A stretch of DNA of 23,723 nt from Syntrophaceae bacterium UBA1163. GTDB taxonomy: Bacteria; Desulfobacterota; BSN033; UBA1163. The stretch is from NCBI GenBank assembly GCA_002311635.1, contig DBZJ01000170.1, positions 1 through 23,723 on the forward strand, read 5' to 3'. Every line of letters begins with the position of its first letter. Position 1 is the stretch's first letter. The notes beneath the pieces are model-generated. The model saw nothing but the letters and a program-made list of their open reading frames with translations, was not told where the DNA came from and did not search any database. Both the position numbers and the translations under genes were made by a program. Below, in pieces: positions 7,431 to 18,203 of this stretch.

Positions 7431-8939
7431 CTAAGAGATCTGGACGAGCGTATTCCTACAGGCTCTCAAGAGAAATTCTACTGTGAAATCCTCGCAAAAC
7501 CTTACTTGCTCGTCTTTCGGTCTTTTTTCCAACAGTCGGACGGCGTTTTTGAACTCTCTGGCGGCGTCACGAAGCCTTCTCTGGTACAAATACATATTCC
7601 CGAGGTTAAAATAGGCGAGAACGGAATCGGGGCTCACGTAAATCACCTTCCTGAATTGTGTTTCGGCCTCTTTCAGATTCCCGCTTTTGTACGATAAGAC
7701 GCCTAACAGATAGTACGCCTCAACGCTGAGATTGTCCGCCTCTACGATCTTTCCGAGAATATCCGCCGCTTCCTTGTATTTTGCCTCGTTCGCCAAGGTC
7801 GTCGCATTCGCAAGACTGGCGAGGATATCGCCTTTGTCTTGAGCGGCCGTGTAATCGGGTAAGGAGAGGAAGGGTACGTCAGATGGGTTGTTAACGTGTG
7901 GCGCCGGGTCTTCAACCTGTTCTGCAGGTTGGGGGACGAAGGGTTCAGGTTGACGGCGCAGGGCCGATCCTGAGGCCTTATACTTTGCTTCGGGCTCGAA
8001 TGCTCTGACCGGCCCAGCCGAAAGGGCCAGGTTCTCGATGCTGATCTCCGGGACGGCCATGAAGGGCTTCATGACATCTTCTTGAACCAGACCTAATCGC
8101 TTCTTGTAGATGAATGTCTGTGGAAACTCAACTCTCTCAAACCGATTGGTGATTTGCCACAAGGTCTCCGTATGCCCGAGGAAAAGATAGCCATCCTGGG
8201 CAAGGCAGTTATAAAAATTCTCAATGACCCGCTGGGTTGTCTCAGGATCGAAGTAGATGATGACATTTCTGCAAAAGAGGATATCGACATTTTGCATCTT
8301 TTCCTGCAGGCACGGATCTGTAGCCAGGTTGTGATATTCAAACTCGACCAACGCTTTGACGTCTTCCCTGAGGTTATAGGTTGAGCCCTGTCTCATGAAA
8401 TACTTGTCCACGTATTCCTTCGGCAAGTGGCCTATGTCCTTTTCGCCGTAGACGGCGTCTTCCGAGCAGGCGAGGCCTTTTCTATTGATGTCTGTACCCA
8501 AAACGGAGCCCCGCCACTCTTCGAAGGAGGGGAAGACCTCAAACATCGCTATCGCAATGGAGTAGGCTTCATCTCCCCGAGAACATCCCGCTGACCAAGC
8601 ACGGATACACTTCTCCCCTGAATCCAGCTTTCTCTGGATGATTTCAGGCAAAACAAACCTCATGAGCACGTCAAACTGAGCCTTATTTCTGAAGAAATAA
8701 GTCTCTCCTATTGTGATCAGATCGAAGAGCTCTCGAATTTCAAGGCGCCCCTCCGGATGAAATTTCAGAAGGTTGTAGTACTCGCGGTAGGAATCGTAAC
8801 CCCGGTGCTGTAAGCGCTGCCAAAGGGCATGATGCAAGGACTGGGTCCTCCCTTCGTCAAAGCGGAGGCCGCTCGTCTCGATGAGCAGCTTTTGAAAAAG
8901 ACTGAAATCGTCTGGGGATAAGGGTAAAATGTCTTTCAT
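7431..8939 (-). CDS. cheR: CheR methyltransferase with C-terminal TPRs
   Basis: A 502-aa chemoreceptor glutamate methyltransferase. CheR N-terminal helices cover about 8-75. The SAM domain follows with GETYFFR (79-84 region), AGCSRGDEAYS (117-127, a variant of the usual AGCSxGEEPYS), D150 (LGTDI), CRNVIIYF (223-230) and GHTETL (255-260). A low-complexity linker (about 290-360) leads to tetratricopeptide repeats (about 365-485) such as EAYYLLGVLSYKSGNLKEAE. It uses SAM to methylate Glu residues of the receptor encoded upstream; TPR-bearing CheR proteins are typical of alternative systems such as WspC and FrzF. The ATG overlaps the cheW stop by four bases, indicating translational coupling. Confidence 0.93.
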   Translation of the reverse strand: MKDILPLSPDDFSLFQKLLIETSGLRFDEGRTQSLHHALWQRLQHRGYDSYREYYNLLKFHPEGRLEIRELFDLITIGETYFFRNKAQFDVLMRFVLPEIIQRKLDSGEKCIRAWSAGCSRGDEAYSIAIAMFEVFPSFEEWRGSVLGTDINRKGLACSEDAVYGEKDIGHLPKEYVDKYFMRQGSTYNLREDVKALVEFEYHNLATDPCLQEKMQNVDILFCRNVIIYFDPETTQRVIENFYNCLAQDGYLFLGHTETLWQITNRFERVEFPQTFIYKKRLGLVQEDVMKPFMAVPEISIENLALSAGPVRAFEPEAKYKASGSALRRQPEPFVPQPAEQVEDPAPHVNNPSDVPFLSLPDYTAAQDKGDILASLANATTLANEAKYKEAADILGKIVEADNLSVEAYYLLGVLSYKSGNLKEAETQFRKVIYVSPDSVLAYFNLGNMYLYQRRLRDAAREFKNAVRLLEKRPKDEQVRFCEDFTVEFLLRACRNTLVQIS

Positions 8940-9418
8940 CGCTCAAGTGTCGATAGTTCGGTCACTTCCTTTTTTGTCAGGATGTGATCCAAGTCTAAAA
9001 TGGGTATAATTCTCTCCCCGACCGTTGCGACGCCCGACAGGACTTCTGCCTCCATCTGCGTGGACACGACCTCCGGCGTCGGTCTGATCTCTTCTTCGGA
9101 TAAGGCGACGATCTCCTTTAAACTGTTGACCGTGAGTCCGACGATCCACTTGTTCACCTTGCAGACGATGATCCTTTTCTTGTTTTCGTCTTCGAGCTGC
9201 CTCGCGTTGAGCCTTTTTCCTAAATCGATTAGGGCAACGAGATGCCCTCTCAAATTGATGACCCCCTCGATGAAGGGCGGGGTTTTGGGGAGCGGGCAGA
9301 TCGCTTGCGGTCGTAGTACCTCGCGGACACAAGAAATATCCAACCCCATCTCCTCGTTAGCCACGCTGAAGACGAGGATCTGTCGGTCCTTTTTTCCCTT
9401 GTGGTTTTCCTTTTGCAT
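8936..9418 (-). CDS. cheW: CheW adaptor (second copy)
   Basis: A 160-aa CheW-like protein covering one SH3-like CheW domain (about 14-150). Typical features are ILVFSVANEEMGLDISCVREVLRP, LPKTPPFIEGVINLRGHLVALIDLGKRL, and IIPILDLDHIL near the C-terminus. It scaffolds receptor and CheA at the membrane array. It lies 44 bp downstream of cheB and overlaps cheR by four bases. No strong Shine-Dalgarno is visible. With the copy at 17632 it makes two different CheWs in one operon, as in Wsp systems (WspB and WspD). Confidence 0.92.
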   Translation of the reverse strand: MQKENHKGKKDRQILVFSVANEEMGLDISCVREVLRPQAICPLPKTPPFIEGVINLRGHLVALIDLGKRLNARQLEDENKKRIIVCKVNKWIVGLTVNSLKEIVALSEEEIRPTPEVVSTQMEAEVLSGVATVGERIIPILDLDHILTKKEVTELSTLER

Positions 9419-9462
9419 CTTTCGCTCAACAGTCCCTGTACGTGAAAGGCATGGCCGATTGC

Positions 9463-10515
9463 CTACCTCACCATCGAAACGATCTCTTCCGCAATGCCTT
9501 CCAGAGGGAGTACTTTATCGATCACATCCATTTCGATCGCGGCCTTGGGCATACCGAAAACGACGCAACTCTTTTCATTTTGAGCAATGGTCTTGCCGTC
9601 GAGCTGTTTGATCGTCTTCATCCCCATCGCTCCATCTCTGCCCATTCCAGTCAGGATGGCCGCCACACTTCCTTTCCCGTAGGCCCTGGCGACCGACTCC
9701 AACAGGATATCTCCCGAGGGCCTGTGACCTCCGTGGGCCGGTTCATTCGAAAGCGTTATCTTTCCGCCGTCCTCTACCCTCATCTGGTGGTCGTCCGGCG
9801 CGATATATGCCACTCCTGGCTGTATGGCCTCCGCATCTTCTCCAATCTTCACCTTAATCTTGCATTCCTTATTCAACCAGTCCACCAGGCCCGGCAGAAA
9901 ACCGCTGGTGATGTGCTGGACGATGACGATGCCACACGGAAAATCCTCGGGGAGTCGCTTGAGTACGTCAAGAAGGGCTTGCGGACCGCCAGTGGATGCC
10001 ACAATCGCTACGATCCTATCGGAGACTTCTACCCTGGAAGTCTTAAGATCAACGACGGACCTTTCAGGTCGCAATCTCCCGCGTGCTCGCTCCGTGACTC
10101 TCACGCCCGTCAAGAATTTTATCTTCGCGATCAGGGCGTCCCCGGACCTTTTCTGTCCGGCTAACTCCAGCTCACCCTTGTCAATCACGTCCAGTGCGCC
10201 ATGAGAGATGGCCTTGAATACTTTCTCCATGCCCGCTTTGAACACGGTCGAAGCCACAATGAGGATCGGGGTCGGGTTGGAGGCCATGATTTGCTTCGTC
10301 GCCTCGAGTCCGTCGACGACGGGCATATCCATGTCCATGGTGATGATATCCGGCTTGAGACGGGGCACGAGCTCCACCGCCTCCTTCCCGTTATTCGCCA
10401 CCGCTGCCACGAGAATCTGCGGATCGCAGTTCAGGATGTTCGTCAGGATCTTGCACATCAGTGGAGAATCATCAACAATCAGCACACGCGTCAGGGCTTT
10501 GACTGCCGGTTCCAT
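9463..10515 (-). CDS. cheB: CheB receptor methylesterase
   Basis: A 350-aa protein-glutamate methylesterase. The receiver domain (about 10-125) has D15/D16, phospho-acceptor D61 (ITMDMDMP), and a DKGE in place of the usual Lys-Pro; a short linker follows. The catalytic domain (about 165-348) carries the triad S174 (VASTGGP), H201 (IVQHIT) and D294 (GMGRDGAMGM). When phosphorylated by CheA it demethylates or deamidates receptor Glu/Gln. I place the start at ATG 10515, which has AGGTGG five bases before it; a GTG at 10524 directly after the cheA stop is the alternative. It is placed between cheA and cheW in the operon. Confidence 0.93.
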   Translation of the reverse strand: MEPAVKALTRVLIVDDSPLMCKILTNILNCDPQILVAAVANNGKEAVELVPRLKPDIITMDMDMPVVDGLEATKQIMASNPTPILIVASTVFKAGMEKVFKAISHGALDVIDKGELELAGQKRSGDALIAKIKFLTGVRVTERARGRLRPERSVVDLKTSRVEVSDRIVAIVASTGGPQALLDVLKRLPEDFPCGIVIVQHITSGFLPGLVDWLNKECKIKVKIGEDAEAIQPGVAYIAPDDHQMRVEDGGKITLSNEPAHGGHRPSGDILLESVARAYGKGSVAAILTGMGRDGAMGMKTIKQLDGKTIAQNEKSCVVFGMPKAAIEMDVIDKVLPLEGIAEEIVSMVR

Positions 10516-10524
10516 AGGACCCAC

Positions 10525-12951
10525 CTAACCCACCAATCGCTCAATGGTATCCAAAAGATTCGTCTGCTCAAATGCGCTTTTGACAAGGTAAGCGGCCGCG
10601 CCCACCTCGATCCCCCGTCTCTTATCCTCTTCCTTCTGTAAAGCGGTCACCATCACCACGGGGATATCCTTGTACCCCTCGTTATTCTTCAGGGTCCTGC
10701 AGAGCTCAAATCCATCCATCCTGGGCATCTCCACATCGCTGACAATGAGGTCGTATTGATTGTCTACCATCCGATCCAGTGCGTCCAGGCCGTCTACCGC
10801 CGTATCCACGAGGTATCCGTGGGTCTCCAGTATACTCTTCTCAAGCTCCCTCGTCGAGAAAGCGTCCTCCACGACCAGGATCCTTTTCTCTTTGTGCTTT
10901 GTTCCGACGACGCTTCGCTTTCCAGTGACATGCGGAAGACCGAGAGCGCTATTCGCCACGAGGTCTGCTGTATCCAGAACCACCACGACCTCGCCGGTTG
11001 GCATGATGATGGCGCCACTCACATTCTTCACCTTTCCCAGATGTTTCCCTAAACTCTTGATAAACGCCTCTCCCTCTCCAGCAATCTCGTCCACGATGAA
11101 ACCGACTCGGCTGTCAAGGGAGGACGTCATCACCACCAGCATTTCTTTCTTTGTCTTTTCCTCTTCGTTGGCCCGCGGAAGCGCGAGCACCTCGTTCAAT
11201 CTTACCAGAGGGACAATATGCTCGCGGAACTGAAGTGCCATTCTTCCTCCGGTCAGGGAGACATCGTCCGCGCTCACTTTAACGCTCTCTGTCACGGAGA
11301 AGATGGGTAGGGCAAAGAGCATGTTCTGCGCTTTTACCAAGAGCACTTGAATAATGGCAATGGTCAATGGCAGGACCAGTGTGAATTTTGTCCCTCTATT
11401 CTTCTCCGCGTCCAAGATCACTCGGCCTTTCAGATTGGCGATGTCCCGCCGGACGATATCCAGCCCCATTCCCCTTCCGGAAACATCGGTCACGATGGGA
11501 CTCGTCGAATAACCGTTCATGAAAACGATGTTCATCACCTCTTTGGGCGTCATCGCATCTAGGTCATGAGGTGATACAAGCCTTTTCTTCAGGGCCGTCT
11601 CCTTTATTTGGGTGATATCCATGCCTCTTCCGTCATCCTCTACGGTGATCACAACGTTATCCCCCTCGTGAGAGGCGGAGACCTTTATGATTCCCTCCTT
11701 TGATTTGCCCAGAGCAACCCTCGCTTCAGGCTCTTCAATTCCATGGTCGATGCAGTTGCGCAGGATATGGATGAGAGAGGTCTTGATCCCTTCCATAACC
11801 TTCTTATCAAGTTCGTTTTCTTCCCCGGAGATCACCAAGTTGACCTGTTTTCCCTGTTGGGACGCGATATCCCTTATCATGCGGGGAAACCCCTCAAAAA
11901 TAGTGGACAGAGGGAGCATCTTTATCTCTTTGATCTTAGCCTGCAATTCATCGATGACAGGGTCGAGATGAAACGCCTCCGTGGAGACTTGGTCGTATAA
12001 TTCCAAGGTTCGTTCCCTCAACCTCTGCATCTGGGCCTCGCATTGACTGAGCCACCTGGTCACCTCTCCGTTTTGGGAAGACGATTCCTTCTTAATGGCT
12101 TCGCTGAGGCCCAAAATACTTTTCTGCGTCTCTCTGCTGAGCTTGGAGAGTCTTTTGGCTTGGGTGCTCATCGCAGAGGCCCTCATCTTGTTGATGACGA
12201 CCTCGCCGACCAGATAGAGGAGTTTGTCCACCCTGCTCGTCGGAACACGGATATATTCCTCCATGGGTCCGGACGGGTGAGGGGGGACGGTTTCGCTCGT
12301 GCGATCCACGACTTTGTCCTGCGTCTTTTTCAGCCGTTCGGCCTCGTGAAGTACCGCTTTTGAAGGCGGGGTATACGAGCGCGGCTCAGGGTGAACCTCG
12401 AGCGAGCCCTGGACTTCAGGCCGGGTAGTGGAGCGGCTCCCCTCCTGTTCCTTCTGCGCGTAGTCTTTCTCTGGTTCGTCTTTTGCCTGAGTCTCAACAG
12501 TCTCCTTTTCTCCCTTGGGCTGTTTCTCTCGTTTTTTGCGCGTTCGGATCGCCTGGGCCGCAGAAATGCACTCTTCCAGTTCCCTGCAAATATCCGAGGC
12601 ATCTAGGTCGACCTCGGCGTCTATCTTTTTCTCTTGGACGATCTTCTGTAGGATGGCCCGGATGGCATCCAGTGCTTTAAATATTGGCTCAGCCATCGAG
12701 GAATTGAAAACGGCCCTTTTCCCGGCGACCTCTTCAAATATGTCTTCTATTCTATGGGCAATGTCCTGAATTTCGTAAAACCCGAAAACCCGGGCCGCCC
12801 CTTTCAGGGTATGCACTTCTCTATTCAAGCTACCTGCCAGCTCGGTGTTGTCAGGCTGTTTCTCCAACTCGACGAGTCCGGTATCCAGTTTGGTCAGGTG
12901 CTCTTCAGTTTCAGCCTTGAAAATCGCAATGAGATCTTTCATCTCAGGCAT
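10525..12951 (-). CDS. cheA: hybrid chemotaxis kinase CheA with C-terminal receiver
   Basis: An 808-aa hybrid CheA. The Hpt/P1 domain (about 4-105) has H47 in HTLKGAA. A charged linker (about 135-228) replaces a recognisable P2. The dimerisation domain spans about 230-345. The HATPase domain has the N box [10 protein letters not shown] (395-404), G1 DDGRGMD (439-445) and G2 GRGMGLDIV (492-500). A CheW-like P5 lies at about 525-670, and a receiver at about 688-806 with E695/D696, D739 (LIVSDVEMP) and K791. It autophosphorylates under receptor control and donates phosphate to receiver proteins and CheB. A fused receiver is typical of WspE/FrzE-type systems, where it acts as phosphate sink or internal regulator. 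The ATG at 12951 overlaps the receptor gene's stop by eight bases; a second ATG at 12942 also fits. Confidence 0.95.
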   Translation of the reverse strand: MPEMKDLIAIFKAETEEHLTKLDTGLVELEKQPDNTELAGSLNREVHTLKGAARVFGFYEIQDIAHRIEDIFEEVAGKRAVFNSSMAEPIFKALDAIRAILQKIVQEKKIDAEVDLDASDICRELEECISAAQAIRTRKKREKQPKGEKETVETQAKDEPEKDYAQKEQEGSRSTTRPEVQGSLEVHPEPRSYTPPSKAVLHEAERLKKTQDKVVDRTSETVPPHPSGPMEEYIRVPTSRVDKLLYLVGEVVINKMRASAMSTQAKRLSKLSRETQKSILGLSEAIKKESSSQNGEVTRWLSQCEAQMQRLRERTLELYDQVSTEAFHLDPVIDELQAKIKEIKMLPLSTIFEGFPRMIRDIASQQGKQVNLVISGEENELDKKVMEGIKTSLIHILRNCIDHGIEEPEARVALGKSKEGIIKVSASHEGDNVVITVEDDGRGMDITQIKETALKKRLVSPHDLDAMTPKEVMNIVFMNGYSTSPIVTDVSGRGMGLDIVRRDIANLKGRVILDAEKNRGTKFTLVLPLTIAIIQVLLVKAQNMLFALPIFSVTESVKVSADDVSLTGGRMALQFREHIVPLVRLNEVLALPRANEEEKTKKEMLVVMTSSLDSRVGFIVDEIAGEGEAFIKSLGKHLGKVKNVSGAIIMPTGEVVVVLDTADLVANSALGLPHVTGKRSVVGTKHKEKRILVVEDAFSTRELEKSILETHGYLVDTAVDGLDALDRMVDNQYDLIVSDVEMPRMDGFELCRTLKNNEGYKDIPVVMVTALQKEEDKRRGIEVGAAAYLVKSAFEQTNLLDTIERLVG

Positions 12952-15900
12952 ACTTCAAATCCTTCGTTTTTCCTGTTTCCCCTGCTTCTGATTTAACGTC
13001 CGCTATCGCGCGCTTAAGCTCCTCCGATAGTGTATTGAGCTGTGCTGCGGAGGCCGCTGCTTGTCTGGTTGAAGAGACAAACTGTTTTGTCACAGAATCA
13101 ATTTCCCTCATGGCCTGCACCACCTGCTCCGACGCAAACTTTTGCTGTTGTGTCGCGATGGAAATCTCCTTTGCGGATTTTGCCGTCTCTTCTATCATCT
13201 CCAGACCTTTTTTTACCCAGTTGGTGGAACCTTCAATACTCATGATCGTAGCGTTTGTTTCCCCTTGGATTTCATTTATAATCTGGCGGATTTCCTCGGT
13301 TGATTCCGAGGAGCGTTCGGCAAGTTTCCTCACCTCCTGGGCAACTACGGCAAATCCTCTTCCCACTTCTCCCGCGCGTGCTGCCTCAATGGCTGCGTTC
13401 AAGGCCAACAGGTTCGTCTGGTCGGCGATATCGTCTATCAGTTTTGTGATATTGCCGATGGACTGCGATTTTTCGCCTAACGCGAGAATCTTCCTTGCCG
13501 TATCATTGACCTTCACATTGATCTCCTGCACCCCTGCCAGGGTGTCCCCGGCTAATCTGGCCACGATTTCAGCGTTCTTGGCGATGCGAGTGGCTGTGGT
13601 GTTGAGTTCCTCAATGGTGGTGGTCACCTCGCTGACCCCGGAGGACTGCTCCGCTGCCCCTGTCGCTTGCTCTTCCGAGGCGGCACGAATCTGGGACGAA
13701 GCGGTGCTGATTTGAAGATTTGCGTTGTGGATGTGGCCGACCATCCGCTTCATTTCTTCGTACATCTGTGCGCTGGCGATCGTGCCGGCAATCTGGGTCC
13801 CGATGTTCTCGGCAAGACTGACGTTCGCCTTCGTGTAGGCATTCACCTTTGAGGAGAGTAAGTTCAGCGTTCCCATGACCTGGTTTTGGGAGACCAGAGG
13901 AATCACCATGAGCGAAGAAAATCCGGCCTGAAGCGTGTGTGAGAATTCAGAGAAACGGTTTCCGGCGTCGCCCATCCCCTCCGTCTGTAGAAGCAGGCTC
14001 GACCGCGTACGCATGACTTCTTCGGTGGTGGATCCGGCAAGAGGAATGATATCCTCGGATCGAATGCCTTCAGCACCCTTCCCCAGGGCGTAGGCTGTGG
14101 AAAAACCGGTCTTTTCGGGATGAATGATATCGATCGATATCCTATCAAAGGGGATGATCTTTCTTACTTCCTCGGCAAAGTACTTGTAGACCTTCTGAAC
14201 TTCCAGCCTTGAGCTGATGATCCGACCGATGTTGGCGACAACTTCCCGTTCCTCGGCCAGCTTCTGGACGGCTTGTTTTTCCCTTAGCAGGTCTTCCGCC
14301 GCCCGCTTGAGGTTTGTGATGTCCCGTGCGACCCCTCTGAAACCTATCGGTTTACCCGACGGATCTCTTTTCAATGAGGCCGATGTCTCGACGTATCTTT
14401 TGGTTCCATCTTTTCTTGCTACCTCGTAACCGCATTCTCTGCCGGGCTCCCCCGTTCTGTAAACTTCATTAAAAGATTCAAACAGTTTCTTAGCATTTTC
14501 CTTATCTGTATACTGCCGGTTATTCATACCCACCAATTCCTCTTTGGAGGACCCGAAGATTCGGGTCGCTGCCTCGTTGACAAAGGTAAAGTTACCAGCA
14601 AGGTCTACTTCGTAAATAGCCTCATCGATGCTTTCAAGAATGTTTCGATACCTCTCCTCACTCCTCTTCAGTGCGTCTTCCACTTTCTTACGGTCGGTGA
14701 TATCCCGAGCATTACCCCTGAATCCGATGGGTTTCCCTTCTGAGTCCCTTATCAGAGATACCGAAAGTTCATTAAAAGCTTTCGTCCGGTCCTTTTTGAT
14801 AAACTCATAAACTAATCCCTTAAGCGGCTCCCCTGTTTTATAGACTTGATTAAAAGATTGAAACAATTTTTTTCCGTTCTCTTGATCCGTATACTGCCGG
14901 TTGTCCATTCCGATCATTTCCTCTTTACTGGAGTACCCAAGATTTCTGCACTCCGCATCATTCACAAAAATAAATTTGCCGGCGAGGTCAACCTCAAAAA
15001 AGCCCTCCACCATGTTTTCAAGAATGGTTCGATATCTTTCTTCGCTCTGTCGCAGAGCTTCCTCCGATTTCTTGCGTTGTGTGATATCCCGAGAGGTCTG
15101 CCGGAACCCAACGGCGTTGCCTTCTGCATTCCTAATAGGAGATACCGAAAGTTCGTAAGTCGCCGTCGTTCGGTCTTTTCTGGTAAGTTCTTGTTCCGTG
15201 GCGTCTATCGGTTTCCCTGTTCTGTAGACTTCTGTGAAGAGCTTCTTGATTTTTTTTGCATTCTCTTCACTTGTATACTCGTGGTAGTTCATCCCGATTA
15301 ATTCTTCTTCGGTATATCCGAGATGTCTGCAAGTAGCATCATTGACGAAGGTAAAATTGCCACCAAGATCAATCTCAGAATAGCCGTCCTGGATGCTGCC
15401 AAGAATGTTTCGATATCTCTCCTCACTTTGTCGCAGCGTCACTTCTGCCTGCCTGCGTTCCGTGACGTCCTGCATCACCCCTCTAAACCCTATCGGTTTA
15501 CCCGATGAATCCTTTCGTAAAGATATGGATATATCAAAGTATCCCTTGGCCCCATCTTTTCTAATAGCCTCATAATCAACTCCTCTACTGGACTCCCCTG
15601 TTCTGTAGACTTTATTAAATGCTTCAAACAGTCTCTTTGCGTTCGCCTTATCCGTATACTGCCGGTTATTCATGCCTATTAATTCGTTTTTGGTATACCC
15701 TAATACTCGACACACGGATTCGTTGACAAAGGTGAAGTTACCTGCAAGGTCTAATTCGTAAAAACCCTCACTCATGCTTTCAAGAATAGTTCGGTATTTC
15801 TCCTCGCTCTTCTTCAGTGCTTCTTCCGTTTTCTTACGCTCGGTGATATCCCGAGAAGTCTGCCTGAACCCAATGACGTTGCCTTTTTCATCTCTGATAA

Positions 15901-17581
15901 GAGATGCGGACAGTTCGTAGACCCCCGTGGTTCCGTCTTTGCGAATAAGTTCGTAATCCAGGACCTCTAATAACGGTTTTTTTGTTTTGTAAGCCTCTGT
16001 GAAAAGCTCCTTGATTCTTTTCGCACTTTCTCCACTTGCGTACTTATTGTAGTTCATCCCGATCAACTCTTCTTTGGTGTATCCGAGATGTTTGCAAGTC
16101 ATATTATTGACGAAGGTAAAATTACCAGCGAGATCAATCTCAGAATAACCGTCCTGGATGCTGTCGAGCATGTTTCGGTATCTCTCTTCGCTCTTTTTTA
16201 GCGCGTCCTCTGCTTTTTTCCGTTCGGTGGTGTCGCGCGAGATTCCCCGAAAGCCGATCGGTTTCCCTGCTGCATCCTTGATAAGTGATACTGAAATTTC
16301 GGCAAACAGTTGGGCACCATCTTTTCTGATGTATTCTGCTTCGAAGGGCTCAACGGGTTGGCCTGTTTTGACAAGTCCGGTATATTTTTGAACCAACCTT
16401 TTAGCGCTCTCCTCCTCCGTATACCGTCGGTAGTCCATTCCAATGAGTTCCTCTCGGGTATATCCGAGATGTTTGCAGATGGCATCATTGATGAAAGTAA
16501 ATTTACCAGCGAGATCATTCTCAAAGTAACCGTCCTGGATATTCTCGATGATGGTTCGGTATTTCTCCTCGCTTTGGCGTAGAGTTTCCTCCGATTCCCG
16601 AAACGTTCCCCTCGCGAGAAGATAAATCGCAATCCACGCTAAACCGACGAAGACGATAACAGAAAGGGCGAGCTTGTCCCTCAAACTGTGGATGGAGGTG
16701 AGGAGGGTTTTTGAATCTGCCAAGACGAGGAATGTCCATGCAAAAGGTTTATGGCCCGGGAGATCCTGAAGCCTGTGAAAAGCCATGGATTTTGTGCCAT
16801 CCTTTGCTTTCATTTGGCCCGATCCTCTTATCCCATCCTTAAAGGGAAGGCCAGAAGAGTTGATCTGAAACACTTCCTGGAGCTTCTTGCCCAGAAGAGA
16901 AGCATCCTGATGGGCCATGATCGTATTTCCGTCACCTCCCAATAACATGCCCGTTCTATTGCCGCCGGCCCTGATCTGGTTCTCCATAGCGAATTTTTGA
17001 ATCATTGCACAATCGAGGCAAAGGATCACAATTCCCATTGGTTTCCTTTTCTCGTCCTTAACCAATGAACTTACGCTAACCGTATAATCTCCAACTAAGC
17101 CGGAATATCTGAAATCCCGTACGCGGACTGGTTCTCCATCCTTGCCCGTTTCCAAATATTTTTGGTCAAACTCCTTTTGCTTGTCATCTTTGGATCTGGC
17201 CATGAGTGCGGGATGACTGGAGGCGATCAATTTGCCTTCGCTATCGAAAAGAACGACCGCCCTGTAGAGTTTGTTATTTGCGGTCAGATTCCTGAAAAAT
17301 CTGCTGGCTCTCTCCGTGGATCCCTGTGTGAATGCCTCTTTCACAACGTCAAGTTCAGCCCATTGCTGAACATCATGATAGGACGCATGCATCGCCTGGC
17401 TTATCCGATCGATCGTACCGGAGGCGACGTCCTCTAACTCGGACAAAATTTGTTTCTTCAGGGCCGCCTTGCCGATGACGTAATTTATGGCACTCATCCC
17501 GATTAACAGCAGCAGGGTGAGGATGAGGAAACAGAGGATTAGTTTGTTTCTCAATTTAGAAAATGGTCCCAATTTAAGCAT
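12944..17581 (-). CDS. giant chemoreceptor: Cache, six PAS, GAF, MCP
   Basis: A 1545-aa methyl-accepting protein, about three times the usual length. TM1 is at about 13-36; a periplasmic double-Cache-like domain at about 40-300; TM2 at about 304-323. No HAMP follows. Six PAS/PAC units start at residues 337, 464, 592, 719, 846 and 974 with a strict period of 127-128 aa. A GAF domain lies at about 1100-1275, and the MCP signalling helices at about 1280-1525 with the conserved tip [19 protein letters not shown] (about 1387-1405). No C-terminal NWETF-type CheR tether is present. It should sense a periplasmic ligand plus cytoplasmic redox, haem or small-molecule signals and control CheA. AGGAGG six bases before ATG 17581 fixes the start; a longer frame to 17611 lacks support. 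It overlaps cheA by eight bases. Confidence 0.93.
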   Translation of the reverse strand: MLKLGPFSKLRNKLILCFLILTLLLLIGMSAINYVIGKAALKKQILSELEDVASGTIDRISQAMHASYHDVQQWAELDVVKEAFTQGSTERASRFFRNLTANNKLYRAVVLFDSEGKLIASSHPALMARSKDDKQKEFDQKYLETGKDGEPVRVRDFRYSGLVGDYTVSVSSLVKDEKRKPMGIVILCLDCAMIQKFAMENQIRAGGNRTGMLLGGDGNTIMAHQDASLLGKKLQEVFQINSSGLPFKDGIRGSGQMKAKDGTKSMAFHRLQDLPGHKPFAWTFLVLADSKTLLTSIHSLRDKLALSVIVFVGLAWIAIYLLARGTFRESEETLRQSEEKYRTIIENIQDGYFENDLAGKFTFINDAICKHLGYTREELIGMDYRRYTEEESAKRLVQKYTGLVKTGQPVEPFEAEYIRKDGAQLFAEISVSLIKDAAGKPIGFRGISRDTTERKKAEDALKKSEERYRNMLDSIQDGYSEIDLAGNFTFVNNMTCKHLGYTKEELIGMNYNKYASGESAKRIKELFTEAYKTKKPLLEVLDYELIRKDGTTGVYELSASLIRDEKGNVIGFRQTSRDITERKKTEEALKKSEEKYRTILESMSEGFYELDLAGNFTFVNESVCRVLGYTKNELIGMNNRQYTDKANAKRLFEAFNKVYRTGESSRGVDYEAIRKDGAKGYFDISISLRKDSSGKPIGFRGVMQDVTERRQAEVTLRQSEERYRNILGSIQDGYSEIDLGGNFTFVNDATCRHLGYTEEELIGMNYHEYTSEENAKKIKKLFTEVYRTGKPIDATEQELTRKDRTTATYELSVSPIRNAEGNAVGFRQTSRDITQRKKSEEALRQSEERYRTILENMVEGFFEVDLAGKFIFVNDAECRNLGYSSKEEMIGMDNRQYTDQENGKKLFQSFNQVYKTGEPLKGLVYEFIKKDRTKAFNELSVSLIRDSEGKPIGFRGNARDITDRKKVEDALKRSEERYRNILESIDEAIYEVDLAGNFTFVNEAATRIFGSSKEELVGMNNRQYTDKENAKKLFESFNEVYRTGEPGRECGYEVARKDGTKRYVETSASLKRDPSGKPIGFRGVARDITNLKRAAEDLLREKQAVQKLAEEREVVANIGRIISSRLEVQKVYKYFAEEVRKIIPFDRISIDIIHPEKTGFSTAYALGKGAEGIRSEDIIPLAGSTTEEVMRTRSSLLLQTEGMGDAGNRFSEFSHTLQAGFSSLMVIPLVSQNQVMGTLNLLSSKVNAYTKANVSLAENIGTQIAGTIASAQMYEEMKRMVGHIHNANLQISTASSQIRAASEEQATGAAEQSSGVSEVTTTIEELNTTATRIAKNAEIVARLAGDTLAGVQEINVKVNDTARKILALGEKSQSIGNITKLIDDIADQTNLLALNAAIEAARAGEVGRGFAVVAQEVRKLAERSSESTEEIRQIINEIQGETNATIMSIEGSTNWVKKGLEMIEETAKSAKEISIATQQQKFASEQVVQAMREIDSVTKQFVSSTRQAAASAAQLNTLSEELKRAIADVKSEAGETGKTKDLKYA
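14288..16573 (-). repeat. tandem array of six PAS-coding units
   Basis: Six in-frame repeats of about 382 bp, each opening with SEE(K/R)YR and closing with an RD(I/T)T-type PAC end. Units 2 and 4 share GMNY, FTE and FRQTSRDIT. Units 3, 5 and 6 share NNRQYTD or DNRQYTD and FRG. The corresponding DNA is clearly similar (for example around 16139 and 15374). This indicates recent internal duplication. Confidence 0.85.
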
Positions 17582-17587
17582 TTCCAG

Positions 17588-17593
17588 CCTCCT
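17588..17593 (-). promoter_or_regulatory. ribosome binding site fixing the receptor start
   Basis: AGGAGG on the minus strand, six bases before ATG 17581. It supports the start ten codons inside the longest open frame. Confidence 0.8.
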
Positions 17594-17631
17594 TTCGGCT
17601 CCACAAAACAATCTACGCGAGTTGTTTGTGT

Positions 17632-18174
17632 TTATCCCTTCTTTTCCAATATCTTCCCTACGCTAACGAGAGCAATTAACCTATCGGCTGCCTTACACTG
17701 CCCCTCTATGTAGTCCGCTTGTTCCGTAGGTAGGGTGCGGAGTGCAGGTTCAATCTTGCTTACGGGTACTTCGATCGATTCAACCACTTCATCTACCAGG
17801 AGCCCTGTCTCCAGCATCCCCGATTCGACAGCGATGATCCTCGTCTTATCGGTTGGCTCTTCATGAGGCAGACCCAGCAGGGTCTTTAAGTCCGTGACAG
17901 ACAGAATCTTCCCCCTTAAGTTCACGATTCCCGCAATATATTCCGGGCTTGAGGGCAGATACGTTATCCTGCCCACTTTTATGACTTCTTTGACTTTTGT
18001 AATCTCCACTCCATACCATTCTCGAGATAGACGGAATACGACGATCTGCCGCGTTTCCTCTTTCAGCTCTTCTCTCTCGTAGAGATCTTTCTCATAACAG
18101 GCGATTCCTTCCACGGTTTCTGTTATTTCATCCATTCTCTCCGGCACTGGTTCTTTTTTCATCGTCGCAGGCAT
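17632..18174 (-). CDS. cheW: CheW adaptor (first copy)
   Basis: A 180-aa CheW protein with an acidic N-terminal extension of about 40 residues before the CheW domain (about 42-178). Core motifs are [42 protein letters not shown] and [11 protein letters not shown]. It bridges the receptor and CheA. It lies 50 bp upstream of the receptor and 29 bp downstream of the first receiver gene. No strong Shine-Dalgarno supports the first ATG; Met5 and Met14 are possible starts, so the N-terminus is uncertain. Its extension and sequence differ clearly from the second CheW, suggesting distinct roles rather than a recent duplication. Confidence 0.92.
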   Translation of the reverse strand: MPATMKKEPVPERMDEITETVEGIACYEKDLYEREELKEETRQIVVFRLSREWYGVEITKVKEVIKVGRITYLPSSPEYIAGIVNLRGKILSVTDLKTLLGLPHEEPTDKTRIIAVESGMLETGLLVDEVVESIEVPVSKIEPALRTLPTEQADYIEGQCKAADRLIALVSVGKILEKKG

Positions 18175-18203
18175 TTCGTGAATCCGATTGGCTGACCCAT
18201 CGC

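Noticed and set aside
9000..9611. 203-aa plus-strand frame opposite cheW
   Set aside because: Antisense shadow of cheW and the end of cheB, rich in Ser/Arg as expected for such frames.
9442..10164. 240-aa plus-strand open frame opposite cheB
   Set aside because: It lies fully antisense to a well-supported cheB; composition is that of a complement frame and no domain is recognised.
13035..13715. 226-aa plus-strand frame opposite the MCP signalling region
   Set aside because: Antisense of highly conserved receptor helices; Ser/Ala-rich low-information translation.
14288..16573. PAS array as CRISPR or other non-coding tandem repeat
   Set aside because: The period is a multiple of three, the frame is open throughout, and each unit is a recognisable PAS/PAC domain.
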